Shown here piece after piece: positions 10,091 to 19,700 of a DNA stretch of 62,397 nucleotides (position 1 is its first letter; each line of letters starts with the position of its first letter). The notes below the pieces were generated by a model, which was not told where the DNA came from, made no database searches, and worked only from the letters and a program-made list of their open reading frames with translations. The position numbers and the translations under genes were made by a program. Origin of the DNA: Beijerinckiaceae bacterium (lineage in GTDB: Bacteria; Pseudomonadota; Alphaproteobacteria; Rhizobiales; Beijerinckiaceae); assembly GCA_025458025.1 (NCBI GenBank), contig JALOTF010000004.1:1-62397 (forward strand). Direction: 5' to 3'.

Positions 10091-10549
10091 CTAGCTCGCC
10101 GCACGCCCCTTGAGGCGGCCGCCGATTTCCTCGCGGATCAGCTTGTCGAGCTGCTCGCGCACCTCGCGATAGGCGAAGAGACGCTGCTCGCGCGTGCCGC
10201 CGGATTGTGTTGCATCCGGAATCGACCAGTGGATGAGTTCCACGGCCGTGGCGCGCAGCATGGTCTGGGCGCGGGCATAGGCCTCGGGTGAAAGCGCGAT
10301 GACGAGATCCACACCCTCGTAATCAACCTCTTCGAGCACATGCGGCTGGTCGCTCTCGAATTCGATGCCCACCTCGCGTAGGACCGAGAGCATGAAGGGA
10401 TCACGGTCGCTCTTCTGCAGACCGGCGGAATCGACATAGATCTGCCGGCCATAGCGGCTGCGGCACAGGGCCTCCGCCATGGGCGAACGCACCGCATTCA
10501 GCGAGCAGACGAACAGCACAGCCTGAAGCGCCGGGCGTTTGTCGCTCAT
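10091..10549 (-). CDS. Low-molecular-weight protein-tyrosine phosphatase family protein
   Basis: A 152-residue protein with the CX5R phosphate loop of LMW phosphatases and arsenate reductases: C15 to R21 in VCSLNAVRSPMAEAL. A possible general acid is the Asp in HWSIPDAT. It is the last gene of a minus-strand run hisD, UPF0262, phosphatase; its ATG overlaps the UPF0262 stop by 4 bp, so translation is probably coupled. This gene order is common in alphaproteobacteria and such proteins are often annotated as ArsC-like, but the substrate is not established. No arsenic genes are near, so arsenate reduction is less likely than phosphatase activity. Confidence 0.85.
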   Translation of the reverse strand: MSDKRPALQAVLFVCSLNAVRSPMAEALCRSRYGRQIYVDSAGLQKSDRDPFMLSVLREVGIEFESDQPHVLEEVDYEGVDLVIALSPEAYARAQTMLRATAVELIHWSIPDATQSGGTREQRLFAYREVREQLDKLIREEIGGRLKGRAAS

Positions 10550-11028
10550 CGGTCCTGCCCCTTCCAGGACAGGGCCACGATGAGGGTGAAGAGGCGACGG
10601 CCGGTCTTGTGGTCGATATCGATCTTGCCGGCGAGGCGTTCCATCACGAGGCCCGCGCCTTCGTCATGCACGCCGCGCCGGCCCATATCGATGGCCTCAA
10701 TGCGCTCGGGCGAAGCGGTGCGGATCGCCTCGTAATAGCTCTCGCAGATCAGGAAATAGTCCTTGATCTGCTTCCGGAAGGGCGACAGCGACAGGAGATG
10801 CACGACCACGGGGCTGCCATCCTCACGCCGGATATCGAAGGAGAGCTTGCCCGCAATGAGCCCGAGATGGAGCGTGAAAGGCCCATCCACCCCCGGCGGG
10901 CCGAAGAGATTTTCCTCGATCAGGTCATAGATCGCGATGGCGCGCTCATGCTCCTGATCGGGCGTGCCGCGCTCGATCGAGGTTTCGTCGAGCGTGATGG
11001 CGACAAGTCTCTTGTTCGTGCCGGGCAT
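10546..11028 (-). CDS. UPF0262 family protein
   Basis: A 160-residue protein of the UPF0262 family, which is nearly confined to alphaproteobacteria and has no assigned function. Recognisable segments are LVAITLDETSIERGTPDQEH, FGPPGVDGPFTLHLGLIAGK, SFDIRREDGSPVVVHLLSLS and SPFRKQIKDYFLICESYYEA. There is no signal peptide or membrane segment. The ATG at 11028 lies 4 bp from the hisD stop and the gene overlaps the phosphatase start, so the three genes read as one transcript. The coupling suggests a conserved functional link that is not known. Confidence 0.9.
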   Translation of the reverse strand: MPGTNKRLVAITLDETSIERGTPDQEHERAIAIYDLIEENLFGPPGVDGPFTLHLGLIAGKLSFDIRREDGSPVVVHLLSLSPFRKQIKDYFLICESYYEAIRTASPERIEAIDMGRRGVHDEGAGLVMERLAGKIDIDHKTGRRLFTLIVALSWKGQDR

Positions 11029-11032
11029 GGCT

Positions 11033-12328
11033 TCACCCTCCCGAAAGGCGCATGGCCACGGAGCGCGCATGGGCCTGAAGGCCCTCGGCCTCGGCCAGCG
11101 TCACGGCTGCCGGGCCGATAGCGCGCAATTGCTCCGGCCCGCAGCGCAGCAGCGAGGTGCGCTTCAGAAAATCCAGCACCCCAAGGCCCGAGGCGAAACG
11201 CGCCGAGCGCGCCGTAGGCAGCACATGGTTCGAGCCGCCGACATAATCGCCGATGGCCTCCGGCGTGTTCTCGCCGAGGAAGATCGCGCCGGCATCGCGC
11301 ACATCCGCCGCAACGGCATCGGGGTCTGCGGTCATGATCTCGAGATGCTCGGGCGCAAGACGATCCGAGAGGCGCGCGGCTTCCGCCATGTCCTTCACCA
11401 GCACCACCGCGCCGTTGTCGCGCCAACTCGCACCGGCAATGGCCTGCCGCTGGAGGGTCGCGAGCTGGCGATCCACCTCCCGCGCGACAGCTTCGCCGAG
11501 AGCGGCATCATCGGTGATGAGGATCGATTGCGAGGCGGCATCATGTTCGGCCTGCGCGAGAAGATCCGCCGCGATGAAATCGGGCCGGGCAGATTTGTCG
11601 GCGATCACCACCACCTCGGACGGTCCGGCGATCATGTCGATACCGACCTGCCCGAAGACGAGGCGTTTCGCTGCTGCGACGTAGGCATTGCCGGGCCCGA
11701 CAATCTTGAAGACCGGGCGAATGCTCTCCGTGCCATAGGCGAGGGCCGCCACGGCCTGCGCGCCGCCGATGCGGTAGATTTCATCCACACCACCGATTTC
11801 CGCTGCCGCGAGCACCAGCGGCGAGACGATGCCATCCGGCGCGGGCACCACCATCACCACGCGCTCCACCCCGGCAACCTTGGCCGGAATGGCGTTCATC
11901 AGCACGGAGGACGGATAGCTCGCCGAGCCGCCCGGCACATAGAGACCCACGGCGGAAATCGCCGTCCAACGCCAGCCGAGTTCTACCCCGAGGGGATCGG
12001 TGAAGCGGGTATCCGCCGGCCGCTGGCGCTCATGGTAGAGGCGGATGCGGCTCGCCGCGAGTTCGAGGGCAGCGAGATCCTCCGCCGAACAGCGCGCCCG
12101 CGCTTCTGCGATCTCCGCCGCGCTCACGCGCATCGGCACCTTGGCGAAATCGATGCGATCAAACCGGCGCGAATACTCGGCCAGAGCCGCATCGCCGCGC
12201 GCGCGGATATCAGCGACGATGGCTTCGGTCGCGCGGTTCACATCCTCCGAAACCTCGCGCTTCAGGCCCAGAAGCGCCTGAAAGCGCGGCTCGAAATCCG
12301 CATCGAGGGTCGAAAGCCGAAACACCAT
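11033..12328 (-). CDS. hisD: Histidinol dehydrogenase
   Basis: Catalyses the last two steps of histidine synthesis, oxidising L-histidinol to histidine with two NAD and a Zn ion. The 431-residue length is standard. Signature stretches are GLYVPGGSASYPSSVLMNAI, VGPGNAYVAAAKRLVFG, DMIAGPSEVVVIADKSARP, LLAQAEHDAASQSILIT and the C-terminal GGSNHVLPTARSARFASGL with its zinc-ligand region. The start is ATG 12328 (MVFRLSTLDADFE); a longer reading frame upstream has no family similarity. hisG, hisZ and hisS are about 47 kb away, so the pathway is scattered. Confidence 0.97.
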   Translation of the reverse strand: MVFRLSTLDADFEPRFQALLGLKREVSEDVNRATEAIVADIRARGDAALAEYSRRFDRIDFAKVPMRVSAAEIAEARARCSAEDLAALELAASRIRLYHERQRPADTRFTDPLGVELGWRWTAISAVGLYVPGGSASYPSSVLMNAIPAKVAGVERVVMVVPAPDGIVSPLVLAAAEIGGVDEIYRIGGAQAVAALAYGTESIRPVFKIVGPGNAYVAAAKRLVFGQVGIDMIAGPSEVVVIADKSARPDFIAADLLAQAEHDAASQSILITDDAALGEAVAREVDRQLATLQRQAIAGASWRDNGAVVLVKDMAEAARLSDRLAPEHLEIMTADPDAVAADVRDAGAIFLGENTPEAIGDYVGGSNHVLPTARSARFASGLGVLDFLKRTSLLRCGPEQLRAIGPAAVTLAEAEGLQAHARSVAMRLSGG

Positions 12329-12549
12329 GGTCGTCCAGAATCCGCATTCCCGCCGGAAAGAGGCGCTTCCTTCTGTTACCGATGGAAAGGCCCGCCCGCA
12401 ATGCGCGAAAGAGACGTGGAATGCGCGGTCCACGAGATCAATTGCCTGCGGCGCTTTAACGTTCACTGCGCTTTCAGCTTGCGGCGCTAGCATAAGCAAT
12501 GAACACTCTGGCCCTGCACGCCATGCCCCGTTCCGAAGGAGCTTATAGG

Positions 12550-12975
12550 ATGTCGATCCCGTCCCGCCTCGCCCGCAGCCTCGCCGGCGCGTTCCTCACG
12601 CTCCTGTTCGTGGGCAGCATGGCCGTTGCCCAGATTTACGTGGAGCCGGCGCCGCCGCGTCATTATCCGTCGCCGCGCTACACGCCCGTTCCCGGCACCG
12701 GCGGCTATATGACCCCGCCGCCCCGCGGCTCTTATGACCAGCGCTACGAGGATTACGATCAGCGCCCGCGTCGCCGCGTGAACCCGCGCGATGATTACGG
12801 CTATCGGGATTATCGCTACGAGGATTCTCCCCGCCCGCGCCGTCGCGCCGCGATGGGCTCGGTCTGCGTCACCTCGCGTGGGGAATGCTCGGCCGGCGGC
12901 TGGGTGCCGCTCGGGTCGGGCTGCTATTGCCGCATCCCCGGCTTCGGCCGCAAGGCAGGCAACGTGCGGTATTGA
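12550..12975 (+). CDS. Small exported Pro/Tyr/Arg-rich protein of unknown function
   Basis: A 141-residue protein. A signal peptide (MSIPSRLARSLAGAFLTLLF ending SMAVAQ) is followed by a low-complexity region rich in Pro, Tyr, Arg and Asp (residues ~30-98), then a compact Cys-containing C-terminus (GSVCVTSRGECSAGGWVPLGS, then GCYCRIPGFGR) with four Cys able to form two disulfides. I do not recognise the family. It is probably a periplasmic or surface protein. It interrupts the minus-strand murA to hisD run and is followed by a strong terminator, so it is a single-gene unit. ATG 12550 has AAGGAG about 10 nt upstream. Confidence 0.7.
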   Translation: MSIPSRLARSLAGAFLTLLFVGSMAVAQIYVEPAPPRHYPSPRYTPVPGTGGYMTPPPRGSYDQRYEDYDQRPRRRVNPRDDYGYRDYRYEDSPRPRRRAAMGSVCVTSRGECSAGGWVPLGSGCYCRIPGFGRKAGNVRY

Positions 12976-13000
12976 TCGCGCGCAACCAGCAGACACGACA

Positions 13001-13026
13001 AAGGGCGCTTTCGGGCGCCCTTTTTT
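13001..13026 (+). terminator. Rho-independent terminator after the small exported protein gene
   Basis: A perfect 8-bp stem aagggcgc / gcgccctt (13001-13008 and 13015-13022) closes a 6-nt loop and is followed by a T run. It ends the plus-strand gene 26 bp upstream. On the minus strand there is no T run, so it should not stop murA transcription. Confidence 0.85.
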
Positions 13027-13045
13027 GTGCCTTTTTTCGGGTTGT

Positions 13046-14335
13046 TCAGGCCCGGATGCGTTCGACTTCCGCACCGCAGCGCTGGAGCTTCGCCTCCAGC
13101 TGCTCGAAGCCGCGATCGAGGTGATAGACGCGGTTGATCATCGTCTCGCCTTCCGCCGCGAGCGCCGCGATCACAAGGCTCACGGAAGCACGCAGGTCGG
13201 TCGCCATCACCGGCGCCCCCTTCAGCACAGGCGTGCCTTCAACGATGGCCGTGTCGCCATCGAGGCGGATCTTCGCGCCGAAACGCGCCAGCTCCTGCAC
13301 ATGCATGAAGCGGTTCTCGAAGATGGTCTCGGTGATGCGCGCCGTGCCGTTGGCCTTCGTCATCAGCGCCATGAACTGCGCCTGCAGGTCCGTCGGGAAA
13401 CCGGGGAAGGCTTCCGTCTCGAGGCTCACCGGGGCGATGCCATTGCCATTGCGCTGGATGCGGATGGAATTCACATCGCTCGTGACGGTCGCGCCCGATT
13501 CCGCGAGGCGATCGAGCGCGGATTGCAGCAGGATCGGCTGCACATCGGTGAGGGTGACGTCACCCCCGGCCATCGCGGCCGCGAAAGCATAGGTGCCGGC
13601 CTCGATGCGATCCGGCAGCACGCGATGCTGCGCGCCATGGAGCGAACCCACGCCCACGACTTCCAGCGTAGAGCTATCGATGCCTGAAATCTTGGCGCCC
13701 ATCTTCACGAGGCAGCGGGCGAGATCGCCCACTTCCGGCTCGCGCGCCGCATTGCGGATCACGCTGGTGCCCTGCGCGAGCACTGCAGCCATCAGCGCCG
13801 TATGCGTGCCGCCCACCGTGACCTTCGGAAAATCGATCTCACCGCCCTTGAGGCCGTTCTTCGCCTTGGCGAGCACATAGCCGCGATCGATCTCGATCTC
13901 GGCGCCGAGCTTTTCGAGCGCCATGAGCAGGAAATCCACCGGGCGGGTGCCGATGGCACAACCACCGGGCAGCGACACCTTCGCTTCGCCCATGCGCGCC
14001 AGAAGCGGCGCAATGACCCAGAAGCTCGCGCGCATCTGCGAAACAAGCTCATAGGGCGCGGTTGTATCGACGATCGCGCCGGCATTGAGCTTCACGGTCT
14101 CGCCATCGTCGTCGCGCTCACCCACGCGCTTGCCGGCGACCATCACGTCCACGCCGTGATTGCCGAGAATGCGCTTGAGCATCCGCACATCGGAGAGGCG
14201 CGGCACATTCTCGAGAACGAGGGTTTCAGGGGTGAGCAGGCTCGCGATCATCAGCGGCAGGGCCGCGTTCTTCGCGCCGGAAATCGGGATCGTGCCGTTC
14301 AGCTTGGCTCCGCCCACGATCCTGATTCGATCCAT
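13046..14335 (-). CDS. murA: UDP-N-acetylglucosamine 1-carboxyvinyltransferase
   Basis: First committed step of peptidoglycan synthesis: transfers enolpyruvate from PEP to UDP-GlcNAc. The 429-residue length is usual. K22 in [11 protein letters not shown] and C126 in [16 protein letters not shown] are present; the Cys is the residue fosfomycin attacks, so the enzyme should be of the fosfomycin-sensitive type. [19 protein letters not shown] and [16 protein letters not shown] are further family marks. The start is ATG 14335 (MDRIRIVGG), with AAGGAG upstream. A 57-codon gene lies about 70 bp upstream on the same strand. Confidence 0.97.
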   Translation of the reverse strand: MDRIRIVGGAKLNGTIPISGAKNAALPLMIASLLTPETLVLENVPRLSDVRMLKRILGNHGVDVMVAGKRVGERDDDGETVKLNAGAIVDTTAPYELVSQMRASFWVIAPLLARMGEAKVSLPGGCAIGTRPVDFLLMALEKLGAEIEIDRGYVLAKAKNGLKGGEIDFPKVTVGGTHTALMAAVLAQGTSVIRNAAREPEVGDLARCLVKMGAKISGIDSSTLEVVGVGSLHGAQHRVLPDRIEAGTYAFAAAMAGGDVTLTDVQPILLQSALDRLAESGATVTSDVNSIRIQRNGNGIAPVSLETEAFPGFPTDLQAQFMALMTKANGTARITETIFENRFMHVQELARFGAKIRLDGDTAIVEGTPVLKGAPVMATDLRASVSLVIAALAAEGETMINRVYHLDRGFEQLEAKLQRCGAEVERIRA

Positions 14336-14407
14336 GAGGCTCACTCCTTGTTCGGATTTGCGTTCGTCTGCCATGCCGGGGCCGGAATGGCAACGCATGC
14401 GCAGGAT

Positions 14408-14581
14408 TCAGCGGGATTTCTCCTCTTTGCCGGCTTCTGCGGGCGGAACTGTGGCGGCAGCCGCACTCGTTTCACGCTGGCGGGCCTGCTCCTTCCGCTT
14501 GCGCAAATTGTCGCGCAGGGCTTGCGCCAGTCGCGCCGCGCGCTCCTTTTCTGCGGGGCTGGCCTTGACGTTTTCGCTCAT
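14408..14581 (-). CDS. Small basic cytoplasmic protein of unknown function
   Basis: A 57-residue protein starting MSENVKASPAEKERAARLAQ. The centre is a highly charged helical stretch (LRDNLRKRKEQARQRE) and the end is Ala/Glu/Lys-rich. No Cys, signal peptide or membrane segment. Short proteins of this kind between hemA and murA occur in related bacteria, but I know of no function. A ribosome-site-like AGGAG lies about 10 nt before ATG 14581 on the minus strand. It is probably cotranscribed with murA. Confidence 0.6.
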   Translation of the reverse strand: MSENVKASPAEKERAARLAQALRDNLRKRKEQARQRETSAAAATVPPAEAGKEEKSR

Positions 14582-14703
14582 TGCGCATTTCTCCGTGCCA
14601 GGAGGTCCTTGCGCCGTGTCAATGCCGAAGGCGGAGGCCCGAGGCAAGTCTAGGCATTGTTGCACTCAGCTCGCCTGCGAGCACCACAGAGGGTTGAACG
14701 GCT

Positions 14704-15942
14704 TTGTTCGATTATTCAAAAGCCTTCCGCGCTGTCCGCCAAACGCTTGAAAGCGAGAGCCGCTACCGCGTGTTCCAGGAAATCGCGCGTGACAGCGCCC
14801 GCTTTCCGTTCGCCACCTGGAACGGGCCGCAGGGCCCGCGCGAGGTGACTGTGTGGTGCACCAATGATTATCTCGGCATGGGCCGCCATCCGGATGTGAT
14901 CGCCGCGATGGTCGATGCCGCCGAGAACGGCTCCGTCGGAGCCGGCGGCACGCGCAACATCTCGGGCAATTCCTCGGCCATCGTGGCTTTGGAAGAGGAA
15001 CTCGCGGATCTCCATGGCAAGGAAACCGCGCTTGTCTTCTCCTCGGGCTATGTGGCGAACCAGTCGGCCATTGCGGCAATTGCCGGCGCGCTGCCGGATT
15101 GCGTGATCCTCTCGGATCGCGAGAACCACAATTCGATGATCGAAGGCGTGCGCCGCGCGAACCGTGAGCGCGTGATTTTCCCGCATAACGATCTCGAAGC
15201 GCTGGAAAAGCTGCTGGCCGGCATCGCGCCGGAGCGTCCGAAGCTCATCGTCTTCGAGAGCGTCTATTCGATGGATGGCGATGTCTCGCCCATCGGCGAG
15301 ATCTGCGCGCTGGCCCGGAAATACGGCGCGATGACCTATATCGACGAGGTGCATGCCGTGGGCCTCTATGGCCAGCATGGCGCGGGCTATGCCGAGGAAA
15401 CCGGCACGATGGGCGAGCTGGATGTCATTCAGGGCACGCTCGGCAAGGGTTTCGGTTGCTTCGGCGGCTATATCGCGGCGAGCCGCGAGGTCGTGGATGC
15501 GGTGCGCTCCACCGCGCAAGGCTTCATCTTCACCACCGCCCTGCCCCCGCCGGTGGCGGCGGCGGCCAAGGCTTCCATCCGGCACCTCAAGCAATCCGGT
15601 GCCGAGCGCATGGGCCAGCGCCGGCAGGTGACGCGCGCCAAAACGCGCCTTGCGGAAGCGGGAATCCCCGTGCTCGACAACCCCACCCATATCGTTCCGG
15701 TGATGGTGCGCGATTCCGCCAAGTGCAAGGAAGCGAGCGACCTGCTGCTGGAACGGCACAACCTCTACATCCAGCCGATCAACTACCCCACCGTTCCGCG
15801 CGGCACGGAGCGCCTGCGCGTGACGCCGACGCCGTTCCACACGGATGCGATGATCGAGCATCTCGTGCATGCGCTGGCGGATGTCTTCGACACGCTCGGC
15901 CTGCCGCGCGAGGCCGTGACGCATCGCCTCGCGGCGGAATAA
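14704..15942 (+). CDS. hemA: 5-aminolevulinate synthase
   Basis: Condenses glycine and succinyl-CoA to 5-aminolevulinate (C4 or Shemin pathway), the entry to heme synthesis in alphaproteobacteria. The 412 residues include the PLP lysine K248 in [27 protein letters not shown] for substrate binding, and [13 protein letters not shown]. The canonical N-terminus FDYSKAF is preceded by TTG, not ATG, and no in-frame ATG gives a plausible alternative, so TTG 14704 is the start. A GAGGG lies about 10 nt upstream. It is a single-gene unit ending in a terminator shared with the convergent phasin. Confidence 0.97.
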   Translation: MFDYSKAFRAVRQTLESESRYRVFQEIARDSARFPFATWNGPQGPREVTVWCTNDYLGMGRHPDVIAAMVDAAENGSVGAGGTRNISGNSSAIVALEEELADLHGKETALVFSSGYVANQSAIAAIAGALPDCVILSDRENHNSMIEGVRRANRERVIFPHNDLEALEKLLAGIAPERPKLIVFESVYSMDGDVSPIGEICALARKYGAMTYIDEVHAVGLYGQHGAGYAEETGTMGELDVIQGTLGKGFGCFGGYIAASREVVDAVRSTAQGFIFTTALPPPVAAAAKASIRHLKQSGAERMGQRRQVTRAKTRLAEAGIPVLDNPTHIVPVMVRDSAKCKEASDLLLERHNLYIQPINYPTVPRGTERLRVTPTPFHTDAMIEHLVHALADVFDTLGLPREAVTHRLAAE

Positions 15943-15966
15943 GCGGAAAGCGACGCATTCCTGAAC

Positions 15967-15996
15967 AAAAAAGCCGGGTCAAAGCCCGGCTTTTTC
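15967..15996. terminator. Bidirectional terminator between hemA and phasin
   Basis: The stem aagccggg / cccggctt (15971-15978 and 15985-15992) is flanked by A residues on the left and T residues on the right, so a T run follows the stem in either direction. It lies between the hemA stop and the convergent phasin stop and can serve both. Confidence 0.85.
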
Positions 15997-16019
15997 GTCT
16001 TTTCACGGTGCAATCGCGC

Positions 16020-16493
16020 TTATTTCTTGCGCGTCGCCTTGGTGGCCGCATCCTTGGCGGCGGCCACGGTTTTCTCCACCGTTTCGCGCGCCTTGTCCTG
16101 CGCCTTGCGGGTCTCGGTCACGAATTCGGCCGCCGCGGCGCGGGTCTGCGCCTGAAGGGTCTGGCCGGCATCCTGGATCTGGCCGCGCAGGGCCGCGAAG
16201 CTCTGCGTCATGTATTCGGTCTGGAGTTTCATCACCTCGTCGATGGATTTCGCCTTGACGAGGCGGGTCGCGAGATCGAAGGCCGCATTCACATTCTGCT
16301 CGGTAAAGGCCATGGCCTTGCGGCGCATGTCGAGCGCCTGCTTCTGGGCATTGCCGGCCTTCTCGTCGAGGCCACGGGCGGCCTCGTCGGCGGCCTGCAT
16401 CATTTTCTCGAAGCCGGTCTTCACCTGCTTCACGCTGCTATCCATGGCCTCGCGCACCTCATCGGGCACATTGAACGGCTGACCGTTGGACAT
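16020..16493 (-). CDS. Phasin family protein
   Basis: A 157-residue phasin, an amphipathic helical protein that coats polyhydroxyalkanoate granules. It starts MSNGQPFNVPDEVREAMDSS, and the family landmarks are VKQVKTGFEKMMQAADEA, FTEQNVNAAFDLATRLVKAK and EVMKLQTEYMTQSFAALRGQ. The C-terminus is an Ala/Lys-rich helix ending ATKATRKK. GGAGGA precedes the ATG. No PHA synthase is in the window, so the phasin is unlinked to phaC here. A second phasin lies at 26.5 kb. Confidence 0.9.
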   Translation of the reverse strand: MSNGQPFNVPDEVREAMDSSVKQVKTGFEKMMQAADEAARGLDEKAGNAQKQALDMRRKAMAFTEQNVNAAFDLATRLVKAKSIDEVMKLQTEYMTQSFAALRGQIQDAGQTLQAQTRAAAAEFVTETRKAQDKARETVEKTVAAAKDAATKATRKK

Positions 16494-16727
16494 GTCTTCC
16501 TCCTTCCGCGCGCCGATCGCGGATTGTCGCGACGGCTTCCCCTGAACACGGCACAGCCTAACACCGTTCCGGCGCTCCCGTTAAGGATGTTTGCGCTTTC
16601 CCGCGCGAAGAAACCACGCCTTGCATGGACCTTGCTCACCTCCAGATTTATTGAAAAACCGTAAAGAGCTGTTTCAGAATGGAGCAGCTTTCGGCCAAGT
16701 CCGGTCGAGGTGGCGTAAGAGGTGGGT

Positions 16728-19700
16728 ATGGCGAGCGATCGTGAGACCGCAGATGAGCGGCTTCTCCCGGCCCTTCTGGGACCGGAATTGGCGCGACTCC
16801 TCACCGAATCGTCGCAAGCTGCGCTGGTTCTCGCCGGAAAAGGCCTGGTCTGGGCCAATGCCGCTGCGGGCGAGACGCTTGGTTTGCCCCTCGAAACGCT
16901 CCTCGTGCGCGGCCTGCCCGGCTCCGCGCCCGGCACACAGCGCCTTGAAGCCCTGCTGGCGGATGGAGCTGGCCCCGCCACCAGCCTTGAACGCCTGCGA
17001 TTTTTCGTGGGTTTCCGGGGCGTCATGCGCCTTGCCGGTTGCCGCCGCCTGACGCTCGCGGATGGTACGACCGGGTTGATCGTCGTGTTTCTCGCGAACG
17101 AGCCCCAGCCGGGACAGCCGGAAAGCTGGCCGCCGGTGTTCTTCGCAGCAGAGCCTGAACATGTGCGAGAAGACCTCGCGACAGATGAAACCGCACAGAC
17201 CGAACTTGTGGCGACTTTGCGTCAGCCGGAAATCGCCGATTCCATCGCAGCTTCACCCGGCATCCCGCTTTGGCTCAACCAGCCCGAAATGGAACGCCGG
17301 GCGCGCCGGTTCCTGTTCTCGCTCGATGCCGAGGGGCGCGTGCTCAGCGTCACGCCCCCGCTCGCCGAGATTGTCGGTGCGCGCGCCGCTGCCATCGAAG
17401 GCCAGTTCCTGCCTGATGCCCTGCGGGCGCATGACGAGGCTGCGGCACATGCCGTTGCTGAAGCCCTGACCGCCGGCGAGACCTTCTCCGGCATACGCGT
17501 GGTCTGGCCCGTGGATGCCCAGCCGGCTTTTGTGCCCGTGGATCTCTCTGCCCTCCCGCTGGTGAGTGCGCAGGACGGGCTGACCGGCTTCTCCGGTTTC
17601 GGCCATTGCCGGATCGACCAGGCGCGGATCGAAGCGATTCCTGTCGCGGAGCCGGTCGCACCGGAATTGATCCCCAACGCTGAAGTAGAACCAGAAGACG
17701 ATGCGGCAGCAGTCGCACTTTCGCCGGAAGTACCCGCTGACAGGCCAGTAGCGCTCGGCGAACTGCAGAACGACGAATCCGATGCTGATCCCAACCAGCT
17801 CATGGCAGACATCGCAGAGGCAGATGACGCAGCTTCGTCCGCCGAAGAAGCCATGGCCGATGAAACCTTCAACGCGGCTCCCGCCGACATCACGGCGACG
17901 GCAGACAATCTGGCTGACGAGGCAGCGACCGAGGACGAAACTACCTCGGCTACGCCCTCGGACATCCCTGCACCCGAGGCTTCTTCGCCTGAAACTGTCG
18001 AGCCCGAAACCGTGACGCTCGAAAAGGTCGCGGCGGATCTCGAAGCCTTCGTGCGCGATCAGGTGCGCGATGCTGCCCCGCCTGCCGAAGTCCCGCCCGC
18101 CGAACCGGTGGATGAGGCCTCGAAGGTCGTATCCTTGCGCACCGGCCAGCCCACGCAGCCCCTGCCCGGTTTCCAGCGGCAAGGCTTGTCGATGTCCGAG
18201 CGCAACGCCTTCCGCGAGATCGCGAAGGCGCTGGGCGCGCGCTTCGATGAGGATGAGCCCGCGCCGCCTGCCGCTCCCGCCGCAACTGAAGCGAGGCCGC
18301 GCGAACCGCAATCCGCGCAGGTGGCCGAGCCACCAGCCCGCATCAGCCAGCCAGCCGAGGGCAGCCTGCTCGATCGCCTGCCGATGGGGCTTCTCGTGCT
18401 GCGCGGCGATGACACGTTGTTCGCGAACCGCACGCTGCTTGATCTCACGGGCTATACCGATCTCGCGCAGTTTCGCGCCGAGGATGGCGCCCGCGCCATT
18501 TTCCGCAAGGGCATCCGCCCGCGCGAGGCAACCGGCGTGATCGACACCGTGGTTCTCACGAGCCGCGAGGGCGAGATGATGCCCGTGGATGCGCATCTTC
18601 AGCTTATCGATTGGGAAGGCGCGCCGGCCACGCTCATCTCCCTGCGCCGCGCGGTGGAGCTGGAGCAGGGCAAGGCTTTGCGCAGCGTCGCGCTCGATCT
18701 GAAGCGCGCCCGCGCGGATGTCACCGAATTGCGCGCGATCCTCGACACCGCGACCGATGGTGTCGCGATCCTCGATGAGGCCGGTACACTGCTGGGCCTC
18801 AATGGTGCGGCGCAGGCCCTGTTCGGCGTGGACGAGAACGAGATGGTGGGCGAGAACTTCACCCAGCTTCTGCATCGTGACAGCCATGCCGATGCGCTCG
18901 ATTATCTCGAGGGCATGCGCAGCGCCTCGGGCATGCGCTCGATCTTCAATGATGGCCGCGAGATTTCGGGCCGCGAGAAGAAGGGCGGGCGCATTCCGCT
19001 TTTCATGACGCTGGGGCGCATTTCGGACGAGGAACCCAAGCGGTTCTGCGCGGTTCTGCGCGACATGACCGCCTGGAAACGCGCGGAAGCTGGCCTCACC
19101 GAGGCGCGGCAGGCCGCCGAGATGGCCAATGCGAAGAAAAGCGACTTCCTCGCCAAGATCAGCCATGAGATCCGCACGCCCATGAATGCCATCATCGGCT
19201 TTGCCGACCTGATGCAGGAGGAACGGCTCGGCCCGCTCGGCAATGCGAAATACAAGGAATATCTGGGCGATATCCGTACCTCCGGCCAGCATGTCGTGAG
19301 CCTTGTGAACGACCTGCTGGACCTCGCGAAGATCGAGGCGGGGCGGATGGAGCTGAGTTTCGCCGCAACCGATCTCAATGCAATCGTGGCCAGCACTGTG
19401 GCGCTCATCCAGCCGCAAGCGACGCAGAGCCGCGTACTCGTGCGCACCCAGCTCGCGCAGAAACTGCCGCCGGTCGTGGCCGATGAGCGCTCGATCCGGC
19501 AGATCGTGCTGAACATGCTCTCCAACGCCACGCGCTTCACGGAGGCCGGTGGTCAGGTGATCGTCTCGACCTCGCTGCTCGGCACCGGCGAGGTGACGAT
19601 CCGCATCCGCGATACCGGCATCGGCATGACCGCAAACGAGATCGAGCAGGCGCTGGAGCCGTTCAGGCAGGTAGGTCGGGATCGCGCGAAGGGCGGCACG

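Noticed and set aside
10091-10549. Arsenate reductase arsC
   Set aside because: The CX5R loop is shared by LMW phosphatases and no arsenic genes are nearby; the hisD context is typical of an uncharacterised alphaproteobacterial phosphatase.
17253-19418. A 721-codon open frame antisense to the PdhS-like kinase
   Set aside because: The opposite strand encodes a clear histidine kinase with all motifs. The antisense product is rich in Arg, His and Gly with no family pattern, as expected for a shadow in GC-rich coding DNA.
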